This document shows, in pieces, positions 23,008 through 31,418 of a stretch of 64,000 bases of DNA (position 1 is its first letter; the number at the start of each line of letters is the position of its first letter). The notes below the pieces were generated by a model, which worked only from the letters and a program-made list of their open reading frames with translations, searched no databases and was not told the origin of the DNA. The translations under genes and the position numbers were made by a program. Source of the stretch: Pedococcus sp031456495 (GTDB taxonomy: Bacteria; Actinomycetota; Actinomycetes; Actinomycetales; Dermatophilaceae); assembly GCF_031456495.1 (NCBI RefSeq), contig NZ_JAVDUW010000005.1, forward strand, positions 1-64,000. The letters run 5' to 3'.

Positions 23008-25653
23008 TCAGCCCGCGGCGGCGCGCACCTCCACGGCGGCGTAGTTCCACTGGTCGCCGGTGGGGGCGCTGTCGGCGACGGTGACGAGGGACAGACCCGC
23101 CGCGGGCGCGCTCGGGGACTGCACCCAGAAGGTGTCCCCGACGCCGGTCACGACGTCCTGGCGCTGGAGGACCTGCCCGGAGACGGGGGTCCGCGCCACG
23201 GCGTTGTCCCAGTCGTTGCCCACCGCGAAGACCCACGAACCGCGCTGGACCCCCGGCAGGTAGATGGAGGGCGCGCCCGAGGGCGCACCCGCCGCCCCGG
23301 CCACCCCGGTACCGGCGGCACCCTTGAGGGCCAGCACCGTGAGGGCACCTGCGAAGCCGCCCCGTGACGGCGTGGCGGTCACCGACGCCGCGGAGAGCGT
23401 GCCGGTCGGGTGGGCGGTCCAGATCTCCGCGTCACCGGACTGGGTGTTGGCGCGCTTGACCAGGGTCCAGGCCAGCCCGGCACCGGAGACGGTGGCGCTC
23501 TGCTGGCCGGCGCCGGCAGGACCGTCGAGGCCGACGAACGCGACCAGGGTGTCACCCGCGGTCGAGGTGGTCAGCCCCGTCGCGGTCAGGGTGCCGGTGG
23601 CCTGCACGCTGCTGCGGCCGTCGACCGTCACGACCTGCGGGGGTGGCGCGGTGTTGTCCACCGTCACGGGGACCGGCGCCGACGTCGCCGTGTTGCCCGA
23701 GGTGTCGACCGCACGCGCGGTCACGGTGTGGCTGCCGGACGTGACTTTCGTGCTGTCCCAGCTCGCCATGAAGGGCGCGGCCGTGTCCGCCGGGCCCACC
23801 GCCACCCCGTCCACGAGGAAGGTCACCGACGCGACGGCGACGTTGTCGGCCGCGGTGGCCCCCAGGACCGTGGTGCCGCCGACGGTAGAGCCGGCGGCCG
23901 GGTCGGTGACGGACACCGTGGGCGGGGTCGTGTCGGCCGGCGGCGGGGTGGTGGTCGAGGCCAGCACCTCGACCCCGGCGAGGTTCCACTGGTGGGTGGT
24001 CGGGGCCGTGGTGCCGAGGGTGACGGCGGTCCCGCTCGCGGGCGTCGGCGCGCTGGTGGACTGTGACCAGAAGGTGTCGCCGAGGGAGGTGTCCACCCAC
24101 TGGTGGCGCATCGTCTGGGTGGTGGCGAGCGTGCGCCCGACGGCCCCGTCCCAGTCGTTCCCGACGCCGAAGAGCCACGAGCCGGCGCGGGTCGTCGTCA
24201 GGGAGGCGGTCGCCGCGCCCGTCGTCGCGCTGCGGGCCACGCCGGTGCCGACACCGGCGGAGCCGTCGAAGGCCAGCAGGGTGAGGGACGCGTGGTACGA
24301 GCTGCCGGAGGGAGTGGCCGTCGCCGACACCGACGTCGAGGTCGTCGGGACGACTGCCTTCCACACCTCCGAGGTGCCGCCGGAGGTGTTCGCCCGGCGC
24401 ACCAGGTACCACGTCAGGCCGCTGCCGCCCACCGTGGTCGTCTCGGGGTCACCGGACGGCCCGTCGGAGGCGACCAGGGCCAGCGCGAGGTTGCCTCCCC
24501 GCAGGCCCGTCACCGTCGCCGTCCGTGCCCCGGCACCGTCGCTGTATGCCGTGCCGGCGACGGCCAGCGGGAGACCGGACGGCGGGGGCGCCACGTTCGA
24601 CACGTCCACCGCGGCCACGGCACTGGTGCCGACCCGGCCGAGGGCATCCGTGACCCGCGCGGCGACCCAGTGGGAGCCGTCGACCACCGACGCCGAGTTC
24701 CACGTGTAGGTCCAGCCCGTGCCGCCGGCGACGGCCGGGCCGACGACGGTGCCGTCGACGACGAACTCGACCTTCGCCGGCGTGGTGAGGGGTGTGGTCG
24801 CGCGGAGCACGACCGAGCCACGCACGGTGGCCCCCTCGGTCGGGGCGGCGAGGGACACCTGCGGCGGAGTCGTGTCCGGGTGGCGGACCTCCCCCGCCGT
24901 GACCGTCGAGCCCTTGATGGTGACCTTGACGTCGGTCTCGTTGTTGGCCTCGTTCGCCTCGGCGAAGTCGTTGTTCGGGTCGGTGACGGCCTTGAACCAG
25001 TAGGTGCCGTCGGGGACCCCGTCGATGGGGATGGCCTGGCCCGGGTCGCGGTAGTCGTACTCGTCCGCCCCGCCGACGGACAGGCCCCGCAGGCCGCTGG
25101 GGTCCGTGCAGCTGCTGCGGGTTCCGACGAACGTGCCGGAGTGCTCGACGGTGGAGCTGTAGATGTAGGAGTCGTCGATGCAGAAGCCCACCTTCGGGGA
25201 CAGCGCCACGGCCGCACCGATGCCCCCGGTCGCGGACACGCGATAGAGGCCGAAGCTGGCGAGCGGGAAGTGGAAGTGGCCGTGTTCGGCGTGGTAGACG
25301 AAGACGTCCGGCACGCGGTACTGCGCCACCTGGCTCCAGGTGCCGGAGGCGTCGTGGGTGAAGACCTCCTGGGTCCCCCGGTACCCACCGGTCGACTGGA
25401 CGTAGGTCGGCTGGACCTCGAGCGGTCCGGGACCGGCGTCGTAGACGAGGTGCGTGTACCTGAACTCCCTGCCGGTCGTCGTGGTGACGACGCTGAAGGC
25501 ATCGGTGGGGATGACCGTCTGCAGGTCCGGGAGGTGGACGGTCCCGGCGGGAGCGGCAACGCCAGGTCCCGGCGTCAGGGTCACCAGTGCCGCAGCGGCG
25601 GCCGCGGCTGCCGTGGCGGCCACGAGGGGGCGGGGACGGGTCGGACGCGTCAT
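23008..25653 (-). CDS. Secreted lysyl-oxidase-like protein with Ig-like modules
   Basis: An 881-residue exported protein. A Sec signal peptide (residues 1-35, ending GVAAPA) precedes a lysyl-oxidase-type domain (about 38-250) with the copper-ligand cluster VYHAEHGHFHF (H121, H124, H126, H128), GFCIDDSYIY and DPNNDFAEANEANNET. Then come two Ig-like domains (about 265-355 and 575-665), each followed by a related ~200-residue module ending GDTFW.QS...QWN.A.VEV, so the C-terminal two thirds is an internal duplication. Family members oxidise lysine side chains; the target here is unknown. ATG at 25653 has AGGT upstream. Confidence 0.85.
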   Translation of the reverse strand: MTRPTRPRPLVAATAAAAAAAALVTLTPGPGVAAPAGTVHLPDLQTVIPTDAFSVVTTTTGREFRYTHLVYDAGPGPLEVQPTYVQSTGGYRGTQEVFTHDASGTWSQVAQYRVPDVFVYHAEHGHFHFPLASFGLYRVSATGGIGAAVALSPKVGFCIDDSYIYSSTVEHSGTFVGTRSSCTDPSGLRGLSVGGADEYDYRDPGQAIPIDGVPDGTYWFKAVTDPNNDFAEANEANNETDVKVTIKGSTVTAGEVRHPDTTPPQVSLAAPTEGATVRGSVVLRATTPLTTPAKVEFVVDGTVVGPAVAGGTGWTYTWNSASVVDGSHWVAARVTDALGRVGTSAVAAVDVSNVAPPPSGLPLAVAGTAYSDGAGARTATVTGLRGGNLALALVASDGPSGDPETTTVGGSGLTWYLVRRANTSGGTSEVWKAVVPTTSTSVSATATPSGSSYHASLTLLAFDGSAGVGTGVARSATTGAATASLTTTRAGSWLFGVGNDWDGAVGRTLATTQTMRHQWVDTSLGDTFWSQSTSAPTPASGTAVTLGTTAPTTHQWNLAGVEVLASTTTPPPADTTPPTVSVTDPAAGSTVGGTTVLGATAADNVAVASVTFLVDGVAVGPADTAAPFMASWDSTKVTSGSHTVTARAVDTSGNTATSAPVPVTVDNTAPPPQVVTVDGRSSVQATGTLTATGLTTSTAGDTLVAFVGLDGPAGAGQQSATVSGAGLAWTLVKRANTQSGDAEIWTAHPTGTLSAASVTATPSRGGFAGALTVLALKGAAGTGVAGAAGAPSGAPSIYLPGVQRGSWVFAVGNDWDNAVARTPVSGQVLQRQDVVTGVGDTFWVQSPSAPAAGLSLVTVADSAPTGDQWNYAAVEVRAAAG

Positions 25654-25788
25654 GGTCTACCTCAGTCGACGGGCCTGGAGGCAACGGGCGGAGGACGGAC
25701 GTCTCTCCCGGTGTGTCACGGTAAGTCAACGCATCCACCCGCAACTCCACCCGAAGGATGAGCTGCGACCTGCGAAGGTGGTGGCGGG

Positions 25789-26409
25789 TCAGGCGTCCGC
25801 GGCGGCTGCCCCCGACGGGGACGCGGCGACCGGCCGTCCGACCGTGAGGGCCGCCTGCATCGGCTGCGGCAGGGCGGCCAGCTGCTCGTCCGGCTCGGCC
25901 CCCAGCCCGTCGAGGACGGTGGCGAAGAAGCACCGCGCGGCGACGGCGGCCACCACGAGGAAGATCTCGCGGTCGTCCAGCCCGAGGTCCTGCAGCCGGC
26001 GCACCTCGGAGCGGTCCACGGTGGACGGGTCCTGCGCGACGTGCCGGGCGAGCTCCATCAGGGCCAGGTCGACCTCGCTGGCCGGCACCGGCTCGTCGGC
26101 CGCGCCGGCCAGCCCGGCGACCTCGTCCGGCGAGTGGAACAGGTCGGCGAGGAACTTGCCGTGCGCCAGTGAGCAGTAGCTCGACCCCCGGGCCTGCGCG
26201 GCGGCCAGCGTCACCAGCTCGAACCGGCGCCGGTCCAGGTTGCCGCGGACCGAGCCGACGAGCTGGCGCCAGGCGGCCATCACCGCCGGCTCGTGGCTGA
26301 ACAGCTCCGCGTAGTTGGGCAGGTACCCCCACGAGGCGCGCTCGTCGGCATACATGGCGGCCACCTGCGGGTCCGACTCCCCCGCCGCCGCTGGTTCGAT
26401 GAAGGACAT
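25789..26409 (-). CDS. Carboxymuconolactone decarboxylase/AhpD-like (peroxidase-related) protein
   Basis: A 206-residue alpha-helical protein. The motif SSYCSLAHGKF has C79 and H83 in the CxxxH arrangement of peroxidase-related CMD proteins, and lacks the second cysteine of the AhpD CxxC pair, so classic peroxiredoxin-reducing activity is doubtful. A C-terminal helical repeat (residues about 120-175) follows. ATG at 26409 is preceded by GGAGGTGG at proper spacing. It stands alone between the lysyl-oxidase-like gene and the GNAT gene. Substrate unknown. Confidence 0.8.
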   Translation of the reverse strand: MSFIEPAAAGESDPQVAAMYADERASWGYLPNYAELFSHEPAVMAAWRQLVGSVRGNLDRRRFELVTLAAAQARGSSYCSLAHGKFLADLFHSPDEVAGLAGAADEPVPASEVDLALMELARHVAQDPSTVDRSEVRRLQDLGLDDREIFLVVAAVAARCFFATVLDGLGAEPDEQLAALPQPMQAALTVGRPVAASPSGAAAADA

Positions 26410-26533
26410 CGCGGTCCACCTCCGCCGGCCAGCATGCCCGCTGCGCCGCCACCGTCGGCTCGGCCCTTCGACGGAGCCCGCACCTGCGCCGGTGCTCCGG
26501 CCCGCTCGTCCTGCCGGTCCCGGTCGGACGGGT

Positions 26534-27343
26534 TCAGCGGTCCTGGGGCGCCCGCAGCGGCTCCTGGCCCAGCGCCGTCGCCATGTCGAGCCGCGTGCGC
26601 TGCCTGCCATCGGCGTCGAAGTTGCCGGGGTCGAGCCACCGGTCGAGCTCGGCCCGGACCGCCGGCCACTCCTCGACGGTGATCGAGTACCAGTCGCTGT
26701 CGCGGTTGCGGCCGCGGTAGACGACGGCGTTGCGGAACGTGCCCTCGTAGGAGAAGCCGAGGCGGCCGGCGGCCCGGCGGGAGGGCTCGTTGGCCGAGTC
26801 GCACTTCCACTCGTACCGGCGGTACCCGAGGTCGTCGAAGGCGTGCCGCATCATGAGGTACATCGCCTCGGTGGCGGCGGTGGTGCGCTGCAGGGCGTCG
26901 GACAGGACGATGCCGCCGACCTCGACCGAGCCGTTCGGCGGGTCGATCCGCAGGTAGCTGGCGATGCCGAGGGAGGTCCCGTCCGGGTCGAGCACCGCGA
27001 GCGGGACCGAGGTCGGCGAGGCGTCGAGCGAGGCCACCCACGCCGCCATGGCCGACGCGTCCGCCAGCGGCCCCTGCGGGTAGTACGCCCAGGTCGAGGG
27101 GTGGCTCTCCACGTCCAGGGCCCGGTGCAGGCCCTCGGCGTGCGCGGCGGCCGGCTCGAGGCGGCAGGTGCGGCCGACGAGCGTCACGGGCGCCACCGGC
27201 GGCCGCGGGACCCAGCCGGGGACCGGCCGCCCGACCGGCTGGCCGTACTCGTTGGTGTGGCCGGAGCCTGAGGCCGGGTCGCGGGTGGTCGCCGCGGCAT
27301 CCCCGTCGGGACGGGGACCAGCGGTGTCGGGTCGGGTCGGCAC
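26534..27343 (-). CDS. GNAT-family N-acetyltransferase (RimJ/RimL type)
   Basis: A 269-residue acyl-CoA-dependent acetyltransferase. The first 50 residues are a Pro/Gly-rich, probably disordered extension; the GNAT core spans about residues 55-225 with IVLSDALQRTTAATEAMYLMM and RRYEWKCDSANEPSRRAAGRLGFSYEGTFR, characteristic of the RimJ/L and spermidine-type subgroup. GTG at 27343 is supported by a TAGCCT -10 box 7 nt upstream, implying a leaderless mRNA. The box overlaps the end of the adjacent MFS gene. Substrate not predictable. Confidence 0.88.
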   Translation of the reverse strand: MPTRPDTAGPRPDGDAAATTRDPASGSGHTNEYGQPVGRPVPGWVPRPPVAPVTLVGRTCRLEPAAAHAEGLHRALDVESHPSTWAYYPQGPLADASAMAAWVASLDASPTSVPLAVLDPDGTSLGIASYLRIDPPNGSVEVGGIVLSDALQRTTAATEAMYLMMRHAFDDLGYRRYEWKCDSANEPSRRAAGRLGFSYEGTFRNAVVYRGRNRDSDWYSITVEEWPAVRAELDRWLDPGNFDADGRQRTRLDMATALGQEPLRAPQDR

Positions 27344-27350
27344 GGGCGGG

Positions 27351-27356
27351 AGGCTA
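27351..27356 (-). promoter_or_regulatory. Leaderless -10 box for the GNAT gene
   Basis: TAGCCT on the minus strand, 7 nt before the GTG start at 27343, and overlapping the stop of the upstream MFS gene. Confidence 0.5.
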
Positions 27357-28574
27357 TCGCCCGGCCGGGACCTCGTGCGGGACGACCGCGCGGGCCCGGC
27401 GCTCCCGCGCCCGCGCGGAGGTGCCGATGCCGCCGACGACCGCGACGACGGCCCCCACCACCGCCACGGCGACGAAGCCGCTGGACCACCCGCGGTGGTC
27501 GATCGCGAACCCCGCCACCGGTGCGCCGAGCGCCATGCCGGCCGTCATGAACGAGCCGTGCCACCCCATCGCCTCGCCCCGGGCGGCCGACGGCACGACG
27601 CGGCTGACCTGGTCGACGGTGGCGGTGATCGTCGGCGCGCAGAAGAGGCCGGCGACGAAGCCGAGCACCCCCAGCGACACCGGGCCCCCGCCGAAGGCCA
27701 TGGGGGCGGTGACGAGGGCGAGGGCGCCCAGCAGCCAGAAGGCGGACACCGACCGGTGCAGCCCGCCGTAGACGAGGCCGCCGAGCAGCGAGCCGAACCC
27801 CCACAGCGCGAGGACCCACCCGATCGAGGACTGGGCGTCGAAGTCGCGCAGGGCGGCGACGATCCCGATGTCGGTGCCGCCGAGGACGAACGTCGTGGCG
27901 GCGGCGCCGAGGCACACGACGACGAAGGCGGGCCGGAACCACTGCCCCCGCGTCACGGGTGCCGCCACCGCCTCGTCGTCGTCGCCCTCCTCGGGCGCCT
28001 CGCGCAGCACGGGGTCGGCGAACCACAGCAGCACGCCCGCGGCCACGCCGAGCATCTCGATGGCGAACAGGACCCAGTCGGTGGACCACACCGTGGCGGC
28101 CCACACCCCGGCCGCCGGACCGATCATGAACGACAGCTCCACGGCAACGGAGTCGAGCGAGATCGCCGTGCGGCGGTCGACCTCGGGCACGGCGGCGATG
28201 ATCGCCTGGCGGATGATCGAGAACGACGGGATGACGAACAGGCCGGCCAGGGCCGCCAGCGCCATGAGCAGCCAGTAGCCCACGAAGGGCGCGACCGACC
28301 AGCACACGGCGGCGACGACGATCGACGGGACGACCACGCGCCGCAGCCCGTGCCGGTCGAGCAGGCGGCCCCGCCACGGACCGCTGATGGCGATCGCCAC
28401 CGTGGCCGCCGCCGACACCAGCCCGGCCGCGCCGTAGGACCGGTGCAGGTGGCTCACGACGTGCAGCGTGATGACCACGCCACCGGCGAAGATCGGCATG
28501 CGCACCAGGAACCCGAGGACCAGCGCCCGGCGCAGGGCGGGGACGACGAGGACACGGCGGTAGCGGGTGAGCAC
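27354..28574 (-). CDS. MFS transporter
   Basis: A 406-residue membrane protein with about 12 hydrophobic segments, e.g. PIFAGGVVITLHVVSHL, LMALAALAGLFVIPSFSII and ALALVTAPMAFGG, and a charged central loop (PVLREAPEEGDDDEAVAAPV) dividing two six-helix halves. A cytoplasmic GRLLDRHGLRR motif A-like loop follows helix two. GTG at 28574 (VLTRYRRVLVVPAL) is chosen because the preceding frame is not protein-like; a GACAGT -10-like hexamer lies 6 nt upstream. Substrate unknown; the class suggests drug or metabolite efflux. Confidence 0.85.
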   Translation of the reverse strand: MLTRYRRVLVVPALRRALVLGFLVRMPIFAGGVVITLHVVSHLHRSYGAAGLVSAAATVAIAISGPWRGRLLDRHGLRRVVVPSIVVAAVCWSVAPFVGYWLLMALAALAGLFVIPSFSIIRQAIIAAVPEVDRRTAISLDSVAVELSFMIGPAAGVWAATVWSTDWVLFAIEMLGVAAGVLLWFADPVLREAPEEGDDDEAVAAPVTRGQWFRPAFVVVCLGAAATTFVLGGTDIGIVAALRDFDAQSSIGWVLALWGFGSLLGGLVYGGLHRSVSAFWLLGALALVTAPMAFGGGPVSLGVLGFVAGLFCAPTITATVDQVSRVVPSAARGEAMGWHGSFMTAGMALGAPVAGFAIDHRGWSSGFVAVAVVGAVVAVVGGIGTSARARERRARAVVPHEVPAGR

Positions 28575-28784
28575 GGCACCACTGTCCCAGCGGCCACCGA
28601 CGCTGGTCGACCCGATATCGGCGAGCCCGGACGGACGTCGGCGGGCCCGACCGGTATCGACCGGTTCGTGCGGATGCGCCCCGGCGCCCGCGGGGAGAGG
28701 GTGGGAGGGCTGCTCGCGCCCACGCCGGGACGAGAGAACGCACCCCACCCACACACGCAGGCGGGCAGCTAGCCCGAGCCGGTG

Positions 28785-28816
28785 TGCCGCGTGCCCCGGT
28801 GCCGGGGCACGCGGCA
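28785..28816. repeat. 15-bp perfect inverted repeat overlapping a promoter
   Basis: TGCCGCGTGCCCCGG (28785-28799) and its exact reverse complement (28802-28816) are separated by only TG. The right arm runs directly into the TACGCT -10 box of the DUF952 gene, and includes part of a CGGCATAC octamer. No gene ends nearby that would need a terminator, so an operator or cruciform is more likely. Confidence 0.85.
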
Positions 28817-28822
28817 TACGCT
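28817..28822 (+). promoter_or_regulatory. Leaderless -10 box for the DUF952 gene
   Basis: TACGCT is followed by 6 nt and the GTG start at 28829. The box directly abuts the 15-bp inverted repeat 28785-28816. Confidence 0.55.
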
Positions 28823-28828
28823 CGCCCG

Positions 28829-29167
28829 GTGACGATCTACCACCTCGCCGAGCCGGAGCACTGGGAGCGGGCCCGGGAGACGGGCAGCTACACGCAGTCC
28901 ACCCGGGGCCGGACCTTCGAGGACGAGGGGTTCGTCCACTGCTCGTCTGCGGCGCAGTGGCCGGTGGTGCGGCGGTCGTTCTATGCCGACGTGGCGACAC
29001 CGTTGCTGCTGCTCGAGGTCGACGAGTCGTTGCTGCCGGAGCCCCCGGTGGTCGAGGTCGGCAACCCGGAGACCGGGGAGACGTTCCCGCACCTGTACCG
29101 GCCGCTGCCGGTGTCGGCCGTCGTGGGCCTCACCGAGCTGCTGCCGCCCCACGACGCGCGGGACTGA
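28829..29167 (+). CDS. DUF952-family protein
   Basis: A 112-residue protein beginning VTIYHLAEPEHWERARETGSY and containing FVHCSSAAQWPVVRRSFY and FPHLYRPLPVSAVV, the pattern of DUF952 (glutathione-S-transferase-like or ADP-ribosyltransferase-like fold proposals exist; function unproven). GTG at 28829 is preferred over an upstream ATG at 28784 because the intervening DNA is the inverted repeat and promoter. It is a single-gene unit divergent from the MFS gene. Confidence 0.82.
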   Translation: MTIYHLAEPEHWERARETGSYTQSTRGRTFEDEGFVHCSSAAQWPVVRRSFYADVATPLLLLEVDESLLPEPPVVEVGNPETGETFPHLYRPLPVSAVVGLTELLPPHDARD

Positions 29168-29182
29168 CGCCCCGGCCGGGTG

Positions 29183-29926
29183 TCAGCGGATCGAGAACGC
29201 GAGCCCGTCGATCCGGGCGCGGACCTCGCCGTCGGTGGCCAGGCGCTCCCCCACAGCCGTCGCCACCGCCTGCACCTGCTCCGCCGTGAGGCCCGGGCTC
29301 AGCTCGAGCACGACGCGCAGGACGCCCTGGCCGGGCTCCCCCGCCGACAGCTCGTGGTCCAGCACGTCGGGCTGCTCGCGGACCGCCGCCGCGACCGCGC
29401 GGGCGACGACGTCGTCCTCGTGGGCGGGCACCCAGTCGCGCTGCTGGGCGAGCGCCCACACCATCGAGGGTCGCAGCGCCACGGTGGTGGGGCCGGCCAC
29501 GTCGACGACCATGACGTCGCAGCGCTCGGACACGGCGGCCTGCGCCGCGCGTGCCGCCGTGACCGGGACGGGCCGCGCGGCGGGGTCCCACGATGCCAGC
29601 GAGGCCATCGACGTGAAGACCGGCAGGGCACGGGTGCCGTCCGGGGCCACGAGCGTGACCGCGGCCATGTCGGTCTGCTTCTCCACGGCCAGGGCTCCGG
29701 TCTCGTCGACCTCGGCGGGCTCGGCCACCACCGGCACCAGCAGCCGCGCCGCGGCGACGGCGGACACCAGGGCGGGCTCGTCGCCCGGGTCCCGGAGGGC
29801 CTGCTCCAGGGCCGCGTCGGCGGCACCGGTGTCGCCGTCGAAGCCCGTCCCGGTCAGCTCGCGGCCGCCGAACGGGACGCCGGCCGAGTCGGAGGGACCG
29901 CCGGTCGGGTGCGCCGGGCCGGTCAC
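29183..29926 (-). CDS. SseB-family protein at the end of the his operon
   Basis: A 247-residue cytosolic protein with the two-part SseB layout: an N-terminal domain (about 35-150, with LLVPVVAEP and VFTSMASLASWDP) and a C-terminal domain (about 165-245, GVLRVVLELSPGLTAEQVQAVATAVGERL). Named after an Escherichia coli protein affecting serine sensitivity; molecular function unknown. GTG at 29926 overlaps the priA stop as GTGA, so it is translated with the histidine genes. Confidence 0.85.
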   Translation of the reverse strand: MTGPAHPTGGPSDSAGVPFGGRELTGTGFDGDTGAADAALEQALRDPGDEPALVSAVAAARLLVPVVAEPAEVDETGALAVEKQTDMAAVTLVAPDGTRALPVFTSMASLASWDPAARPVPVTAARAAQAAVSERCDVMVVDVAGPTTVALRPSMVWALAQQRDWVPAHEDDVVARAVAAAVREQPDVLDHELSAGEPGQGVLRVVLELSPGLTAEQVQAVATAVGERLATDGEVRARIDGLAFSIR

Positions 29927-30660
29927 GGGCGGCCCGCCACGTCGAGGGCGTCGGGCAGGGTGAACGCGCCCCGGTAGAGCGCGGACCCGACGATCGCGCC
30001 CTCGACCCCGAGCGGGACGAGCTCGCGGATCGCGGCGATGTCCTCGAGCGTGGAGACGCCACCGGAGGCCACGACCGGGCGCTCGGTGCGGGCGCAGACG
30101 TCGCGGAGCAGCTCGAGGTTGGGACCCTTGAGCATCCCGTCCTTGTTGACGTCGGTGACGACGTAGCGCGCGCAGCCCTCGGAGTCGAGCCGGGCCAGCG
30201 TCTCCCACAGGTCGCCGCCGTCCTTGGTCCAGCCCCGAGCCGCGAGGGTCGTGCCCCGCACGTCGAGGCCCACCGCGACGCGGTCACCGTGCTCGGCGAT
30301 CGCGGCAGCCGTCCACTCGGGGTCCTCCAGCGCCGCGGTGCCGAGGTTGACCCGCCGGCAGCCGCTCGCCAGGGCCGCCTCGAGCGACGCGGCGTCGCGG
30401 ATGCCGCCGCTCATCTCCACCTTGATGTCGAGCCGGCCCACGATGTCGGCGAGCAGCTCGCGGTTCGAGCCCCGGCCGAACGCGGCGTCCAGGTCGACGA
30501 GGTGCAGCCACTCCGCCCCCTGCTCCTGCCAGGCGAGGGCCGCCTCCCAGGGGTCGCCGAACTCGCCCCCGCTGCCGGCAACGCCCTGCACGAGCTGGAC
30601 GGCGCGACCGCCCTGCACGTCGACGGCGGGCAGCAGCTCGAGACGGGGGTTCTGGGTCAT
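29923..30660 (-). CDS. priA: Bifunctional HisA/TrpF isomerase PriA
   Basis: A 245-residue (beta/alpha)8 enzyme. It converts ProFAR to PRFAR in histidine synthesis and, in actinobacteria, usually also phosphoribosylanthranilate in tryptophan synthesis. Asp near residue 13 (LPAVDVQGG) and the TDVNKDGM Asp are the acid-base pair; RGWTKDGGDLWETL is the PriA-specific loop. ATG at 30660 follows GGAGAG. It lies 119 nt after hisH. The dual role predicts no separate trpF, which can be tested only with the full genome. Confidence 0.94.
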   Translation of the reverse strand: MTQNPRLELLPAVDVQGGRAVQLVQGVAGSGGEFGDPWEAALAWQEQGAEWLHLVDLDAAFGRGSNRELLADIVGRLDIKVEMSGGIRDAASLEAALASGCRRVNLGTAALEDPEWTAAAIAEHGDRVAVGLDVRGTTLAARGWTKDGGDLWETLARLDSEGCARYVVTDVNKDGMLKGPNLELLRDVCARTERPVVASGGVSTLEDIAAIRELVPLGVEGAIVGSALYRGAFTLPDALDVAGRP

Positions 30661-30676
30661 GGGGAAGCTCTCTCCT

Positions 30677-30700
30677 CGGGTACGGCGTCGGGTACGGCGT
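30677..30700. repeat. Short 12-bp direct duplication in the hisH-priA gap
   Basis: CGGGTACGGCGT occurs twice in tandem (30677-30688, 30689-30700), followed by a partial third copy. It lies in the 119-nt gap between hisH and priA, just upstream of the priA ribosome binding site. No function is evident. Confidence 0.8.
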
Positions 30701-30779
30701 CGGGGTCGGGACGGGTGGGGGTGTCAGGGTCGCGGCGGGCGTCCGTGCGGGGTGCCGGAGCCGTGGCCGCCGTGGGGCG

Positions 30780-31418
30780 TCACAACGAGCGCACCCAGTT
30801 CTCCAGCAGGGCCAGGCCGGCGTCACCGGACTTCTCGGGGTGGAACTGCGTCGCCGACAGGGGACCGTTCTCCACCGCGGCGACGAAGCGGCCACCGTGC
30901 TCGGCCCACGTCACCGTGGGCGTCATGACGGCCATGGGCCCGTGCGGGTCGGGCAGGACCCAGTCCTGCACGGCGTAGGAGTGGACGAAGTAGAACCGCT
31001 CGCGCTCGATCCCGGCGAACAGCCGCGACCCGGCCCCGGGCTCGACCGTCGACCAGCCCATGTGCGGGACGACGTCGGCCTTGAGCCGCTCGACCCGCCC
31101 GGGCCACTCGCCCATGCCGTCCGCGACCGAGCCGCCGGGTTCGTCGGACCCCTCGAAGAGGACCTGCATGCCCACGCACACCCCGAGGACGGGGCGCCCA
31201 CCGGCGAGCCGGCTCTCGATGACCCGGGGGCCGTCGGCTGCGCGCAGCCCCGCCATGCAGGCGTGGAAGTTGCCCACCCCTGGCACGAACAGGCCGTCGG
31301 CCTCCTGGGCGAGGGCACGGTCCCCCGTCAGCTCCACCTGCGCGCCGACGTGCTCCAGCGCGCGGACGGCGGAGCGGACGTTGCCGCTGCCGTAGTCGAA
31401 CACGACCACCCGTGTCAT
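30780..31418 (-). CDS. hisH: Imidazole glycerol phosphate synthase glutaminase subunit
   Basis: Class I glutamine amidotransferase feeding ammonia to HisF. The 212-residue protein has GVGNFHACM (oxyanion region), the nucleophile in PVLGVCVGMQVLFEGS, and the His-Glu pair in TQFHPEKSG. hisF is not in this window, although it often follows priA. ATG at 31418 shares one base with the preceding unknown gene stop (TGATG). Confidence 0.95.
   Translation of the reverse strand: MTRVVVFDYGSGNVRSAVRALEHVGAQVELTGDRALAQEADGLFVPGVGNFHACMAGLRAADGPRVIESRLAGGRPVLGVCVGMQVLFEGSDEPGGSVADGMGEWPGRVERLKADVVPHMGWSTVEPGAGSRLFAGIERERFYFVHSYAVQDWVLPDPHGPMAVMTPTVTWAEHGGRFVAAVENGPLSATQFHPEKSGDAGLALLENWVRSL

Noticed and set aside
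30661..30779. The 119-nt hisH-priA gap considered as a small gene
   Set aside because: It holds only short direct repeats and no supported start with conserved sequence.
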